A stretch of 64,000 nt of DNA from Lamellibrachia columna (taxonomy: Eukaryota; Annelida; Polychaeta; Sabellida; Siboglinidae), in contig OY759269.1 in the NCBI GenBank assembly GCA_963662155.1, forward strand, positions 124,001-188,000, given 5' to 3'. Made by a program: the position numbers and the translations under genes. Below are positions 59,343 through 64,000 of this stretch, one piece after another. Every line of letters begins with the position of its first letter. Position 1 is the first letter of the stretch. Under the pieces are notes generated by a model that was given only the letters and a program-made list of their open reading frames with translations, was not told the DNA's origin and searched no databases.

Positions 59343-62113
59343 AGCCACATGCCGTGATATGAGCTGGTATGCGCATTGAGCTATAGAGGCCTATGTTGCA
59401 ACATTTGTTTTTGCGCGGTTTATTATTTTATTTTTCGTACTAGTGTTAGCAGTAAGATGCGCGCATGAGTAAGCTACAGCGTGGTGCGAACCATGGCCAT
59501 ATTAAATATTGCTAAACACTTGTACATGTCTGCATTAACAAACAAACGGCATATCTCCCTCCCGCGCTGCCTCCTCTCCCTTCCTCGCTTCTTCTCTGAC
59601 CCTTCTCCTTCTCTCCCAACGAATGGGGCGTGACAACGTTCCAGATAGAACGTCAGGCTCCCAGTCGTGAAAACCCTAGCTTGAACCGTCTTGCTGCCGT
59701 TTCGAAGCTTTGGCAATTTGTTTCACCGAACGTTGCCACAGCTCATTCGTTTGTATGAATGAGTATCTGGCTATATGCAGTGGTGATTATACGTACGAAT
59801 GGTCTTCGAGCAGTAACTGCAGATGACTGAGTGCTTCCCAGAGAAGTCGAGATGGAGTTGGAATGAACAGGTTTGCTAGGGGTGAAGTGTAAAACACTTT
59901 GAACACTGAACGTACACTAACTGATGCGTACTATTATTTTTTGGTGTAACCATGTTGAGAAAATTGCTGTAAACAGAACGATTACGTATCCTCAATAGAA
60001 CAACACGCATGTGTCGATACAATTAGGATACCAGAATAATTGCGACATAGAAATTGCGCTTCTAAGTGAGGATTACAACGTCATTCAGGGCGTTGACAGG
60101 TGTCAAGGCGTGGTGCTGCAATAGATTATGTTATGCAAACAGGACAACGCCGTCCGAGCGCATGGACAATGCGTGTCGTAGTTCGTTGATTACTTCCGCC
60201 AGCACAGACAACAGACCACAATGGTTCATTCCTGTTTACCAGCCAGCATGCGGGGAGTTCTTGCATTTAGCGTGTCTTATATAGCAATCCATGCGAAGTT
60301 GGTGATTCTTCTTCCAAAAATTGGTATACGGTGTACGGCCTACCATGACTGAAGAATGATCAATTGGAGAAATATGGAGGAGTGTGCAAGATAGCATTTC
60401 GTGAGCTACATCCGTGTTGGAGTGCATGTTATCTGCTTCAACATACGTTGTATATCAATAGCACACGCTGCGTGCTTCCTGTGGTGTTCTCTGTAAAAGC
60501 TGATCTCATCTAGATAGGTAGAAATGCATTGCGTTGACAGCCAGTCGGACGAAATTGGTGAAGAAAGAGATGATTCGAGACAGCTACTAACAAAAGGAGC
60601 ATTATAAACAGGGACTTTGTGACCTACCAGAATGCGGAAGGTTTGTGTATAAACATTATTTGGCTTTGTAGATAAATAATATCTATACTACGGAGTACAC
60701 ATATTTGATATGGTTTTAATTCTGATACATATTTTATTCATTCTACAAACGATTGATCATTTCATATGGAGTTTTGATTAATGTATTGGGACAGATTACT
60801 TATTAGTGACAACTATGTTTTTCTGCTTCTGATGCAACGCATGACTGTGTATTAGTCGCACGAAAATTTGGCTAGACTGTTGCTGGCAAGGAGACGAGAC
60901 ACTTTCTATGCGTTTTGGCTTATTGTTGGCTAACGTAACAGTTAACAAAGTAACGGCGGTGGGAATTGCTAGATGCATAGATAATAAACAGACATACCAG
61001 TTATCACAACTGTTCGATGATACTATTGCCAATATAATAAACCTTTTCCACTTGGAGTGTGTTGTATTCCTAAGACAGGGTTTTGTAGGGTTGTTGATAT
61101 CAATTACACTGCCAACGTTCTAGTAGACGCCATCTTAGAATGATCACTTCCGGGGCATGCGCATAATTTCACCACTAGATCTGCATAATTCAATATCAAT
61201 AACATAGACTAATAATATTATTTATGCATGTTATACACTTTGCAGCATTACAACATGAACTATGCCATATAAGAAACATTCTAATTAACTAAATTGTTTA
61301 ATTAGTAGTTGTTATATCAGTTAAATGTAAAGTTAACCTGTTTCAAGAGTTCACACCACAAATTCAGCTAAATAGGTTTACCTACTATATAAACGGGTTG
61401 TCGTGTTGTCATAGGAGGTTACAAGCTTAACATATAGGGATTGTCAGTAGTTTGGCTGGAGAACTACAGGAAGGTCTGGGGGCCGACAAATCTCTCCCCT
61501 GAGAGCTGCTCGATATGTAACCATAAGAGACCCGGTGACTGTGGATTGGTCTCTCCAGCGACCGATAGGAGGTGCAACCAAATAGCAGATTATGCTAAGT
61601 GTCACTCACGTCATTGGACTCTTATTTTTTAAACAAAAGTACATCGATCATTACATATTCAGATTCAGGTTATTATTCTCGATTCGCATTAGTTGGTCAA
61701 TCGGCATCAGTTTTATTGTCATCGTAGCAAACGTCTGTCAATCCGTAATCACTTACATGTAAATTATTACGTTGATGTCCTTCCTTGCATTTTAGTAAAT
61801 CAATGCTTTCATTATATCACTCTACGTCACTCCCTAAACAAAAAGGCTATATAATATTAGTGTTTTATGGCACTCCAGCAAACATGCAAATTTGTTCTCA
61901 TCGAAGAACAGCCAGGCGACACTGTTAAGCTAATGCTTTCCACACGTTTTTATTTTACTGTGCTTCTCTACATGCAATCTAAAGTCTGACACATAAGGAA
62001 ACGTCTTGCAACATATTGTGCGCACCTAATCGATTCAAATAGACATGCAAAATTTACCCCACCAATAATAACTAACTCGGATTTACTTGCATTTAACTTT
62101 AATGTGGTCTCTG
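59343..62113. other. Block A, no gene recognised (M4)
   Basis: Near-identical to the M2 and M3 stretches. Nothing further is recognised. Confidence 0.5.
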
Positions 62114-62499
62114 TCATCCAATGGAAGATTTTGTGGAGACAATCCCTGAGCTAGTTTTGGAAGTGATTTGTCTCATGTAGCCAAAATAGCATAGGTCTGT
62201 GATTTATTAGCATACACTTGGTGATCCAAGTTGTGACGTTGGATAACTGAGCCAAGTAGAGTAGCGTAGAGAGTGAAACACCCTTAGGAACATTACGTGA
62301 AGTAGGGAGCGTAGCTGAGTAACAATTCGCTATCTTCATTCTTTTGCATCTATCAGTTAAATATTATGAGAACCAGCTCTGTTCCAGATATGCCACACCA
62401 CATTGACACACTTTTAATAAGTTGTCCTGTGACCAATGGTATCAAATGCGGCAGATAGCTTCAGCAAGAAAATGGTCTCCTTCCATACACTTCCTGGAC
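62114..62499 (-). mobile_element. L2-like LINE relic, M4
   Basis: Copy of the same relic. It differs by a short deletion near 62171 and a change just before the VPQG-like motif (PKGV instead of PQGV). Confidence 0.6.
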
Positions 62500-62860
62500 C
62501 CACTACCCAGTGTGTAGATCCGCTCAAGTCTGGTCAATAACAGATTTAACACCTACACATGGTTCACTGAATGGTATTAATTCAGTCAACACTTGATCAT
62601 TTGCTGTGTCGCCAGAACAGTCTGCATTGATTGTCCTTAAACACTTCCAGGAGAAACCATATGGCAATATCTTCATTATGTTGGACCGTCGACTGCAACG
62701 GTATTTTTTTTAATAATACAATAAGTTATAACATTTATATAAATTAAATTTAACAAAGGTAATAATAAATACATTTGTATGTGGGCGTTTTCACGTACAG
62801 GGTACACTTTTGCCAAAATGAACTTTCCCGCATAGTATTGAAATAATTAATGGTGTAATA

Positions 62861-63136
62861 TTAATTCAGTCTAAATATATATTCCTTGCTGATCTCAGCT
62901 GATTGATGCACAGCTGATTGATGCACAACAACCAACTCACTTCTTCGTGGTGACGTACTACTCACGAGAGATGGAGTAAAGAGCTGACCCATTGTGTCTG
63001 CAATGATATTAACAGATGTCGTCATTTCATCATCCCAAAATCCAATAAATGAATGGGTCAAATTTTCTACAGTTTCTTTTAATGCAGGCCATGTGAATAT
63101 GTTACACATTTTGTTTACAAATATCTTGTTACACAT
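62861..63136 (-). pseudogene. Copy of the putative exon without the M1 donor, M4
   Basis: The frame is open over the whole homologous region, without the 2 bp deletion. The donor region carries two tandem copies of a 15 bp AGCTGATTGATGCAC segment instead of the GTAAGT seen in M1. The frame runs on to a TAA near 62861. It could be a terminal exon or a broken one. Confidence 0.35.
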
Positions 63137-63158
63137 AGGTGTAAGAAAACCTGTCTAC

Positions 63159-63461
63159 TTAAATGTTTCCTTTTCTGCCTGAATCAACCAATGGTTCCAT
63201 TCCAAAAATATATATAATTCGACGAAACATTCCATCTATATTACACATCTGTTGAATACTAGTGGAATGATAGGATGAACATTTGAAGCAGTGTGCCGAC
63301 GACCATAAAAGGATCAACATTTGCAGCAGTAAAAATACCCCAAAAAGCCATCTTGGTGCCCCCTGGGGCAAGACAGCTACCCATATACCTGGGGCAGTTC
63401 GGTCTACAACTCCTTCCCGCGTGTTTTTAATGCAAGAGCAAGAGAGCTCTTTACACTTCAA
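63159..63461 (-). CDS. Possible transmembrane exon, M4 copy (uncertain)
   Basis: Homologous to 4388-4690, uninterrupted, with a few substitutions in the tail. The same hydrophobic run is present. Confidence 0.25.
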   Translation of the reverse strand: MKCKELSCSCIKNTREGVVDRTAPGIWVAVLPQGAPRWLFGVFLLLQMLILLWSSAHCFKCSSYHSTSIQQMCNIDGMFRRIIYIFGMEPLVDSGRKGNI

Positions 63462-63597
63462 GTAAGCTGTAATATATGTGTAAAGACTGACTGGGCTGTG
63501 AGTACAACAATCACTTTACACTTCAAGTAAGCTGTAATGTCTGCGTAAAGACTGATTTGGCTGTGAGTGCAATAATTAGCATGAGCCAAGAACTTAC

Positions 63598-63949
63598 GCT
63601 GTCGATGTTCTCATCCTTGTGTGGTTTGTCCCAGGTGACACCGACGCCGTCCTGTCGTGACGTCTTTACTGCTGGTACGTCAATTGTTGTGTAATCGAAT
63701 GGCTCTGTGTCGTCCACTGATGTAGTCATGTTGTGTACTGACTTTTGTGACTGAGGTTTGATGGTGGCACCTGGAATGATGACATCAAGTCTATACAGGC
63801 AATACATATCAGTCAGTGTTGTAGTTTGATCATTATAATAGTTTACAGAAATTACAAAATAACTTATCTGGGAGTCTGACTTTGTAATGAGTTGGTTGTA
63901 TTTAGTCAGTTCTGTGTCATGGCGTGCAACACCCATAACTGTCATGTTC
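63598..63949 (-). CDS. Intact exon of an unrecognised minus-strand gene, M4
   Basis: This 352 bp exon lies between a strong acceptor at 63950-63951 and a GTAAGT donor at 63592-63597. One base completes the incoming codon and the exon ends in phase 0. The frame is open throughout because this copy has only one CTTATCTGGGAGTCTGA segment. It encodes about 117 residues with two NMT sites, a Tyr-rich middle and a Thr/Asp-rich end. No signal peptide or membrane segment lies in the exon itself. I do not recognise the protein; an extracellular or cell-surface location is only inferred. Of the four copies, this is the one that could still be spliced and translated. Confidence 0.5.
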
Positions 63950-64000
63950 CTGAGAACAAAAACAAGAGTTGTGGTTGGATATGGGTTGTCGGAAGAGTTT

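Larger units (their letters stand above)
58738..64000. repeat. Macro-unit M4 (right-truncated)
   Basis: Fourth block A, ending at the window edge just after block B begins. Like M1 it lacks the CR1-like insertion. It also lacks the 17 bp tandem duplication that breaks the minus-strand exon in the other three copies, so it is the least damaged block A. Confidence 0.9.

Overview
The window is eukaryotic, animal-type DNA with no bacterial gene organisation. It is AT-rich overall, intron-like, and packed with relics of several mobile-element classes: non-LTR retrotransposons of three kinds, a tRNA-derived SINE, a Mutator-like DNA transposon and a tyrosine-recombinase element. It also carries fragments of host-type genes, namely a Toll-like-receptor TIR exon and minus-strand exons with good splice sites. 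A marine invertebrate genome (cephalochordate, hemichordate or lophotrochozoan) would fit, but the sequence alone does not settle it.

Layout. The window is four copies of one macro-unit in direct orientation, called M1 to M4 here: M1 (1-14321, left end cut), M2 (14322-27856), M3 (27857-58737) and M4 (58738-64000, right end cut). Each begins with block A (about 5.1 kb, 6.1 kb where a LINE is inserted). Block A holds a plus-strand TIR pseudo-exon, a minus-strand L2-like LINE relic, and minus-strand exons of an unrecognised gene. Block B follows: a tandem array of a 1.81 kb unit built on a plus-strand reverse-transcriptase relic. It has five units in M1, four in M2 and three in M3. M2 and M3 share a 1011 bp CR1/Jockey-type LINE that is absent from M1 and M4, so M2 and M3 are sister duplicates.

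In one block B unit of every macro-unit, part of the RT relic is replaced by block C sequence. In M1 and M2 this is only 412 bp. In M3 the same two junctions enclose 19.5 kb (36740-56273). Block C in M3 is a tandem array of a Mutator-like transposon. One long copy (36740-40936) keeps a broken transposase gene and, convergent with it, an apparently intact 176-residue His-Me-finger endonuclease gene of the I-PpoI/zinc-binding-loop type. The other copies, about 1.33 kb each, all carry the same 2.9 kb internal deletion and keep only the transposase N-terminus.

One of these short copies is interrupted by a 6.94 kb element (47414-54355) with split direct repeats, a decayed tyrosine recombinase and an SGNH-hydrolase-like fragment. 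Its interior is occupied by two large minisatellites whose repeat units are hairpins. The stems change in a compensatory way while the 9-base loop stays nearly constant. This hairpin array, and the endonuclease-carrying transposon, are the most unusual parts of the window.

Almost nothing here looks like a working host gene. The best intact reading frames are the endonuclease at 39732-40262 and the exon at 63598-63949. Near-identity of the macro-units means assembly duplication must be kept in mind, but the copies differ by insertions, VNTR numbers and point changes.
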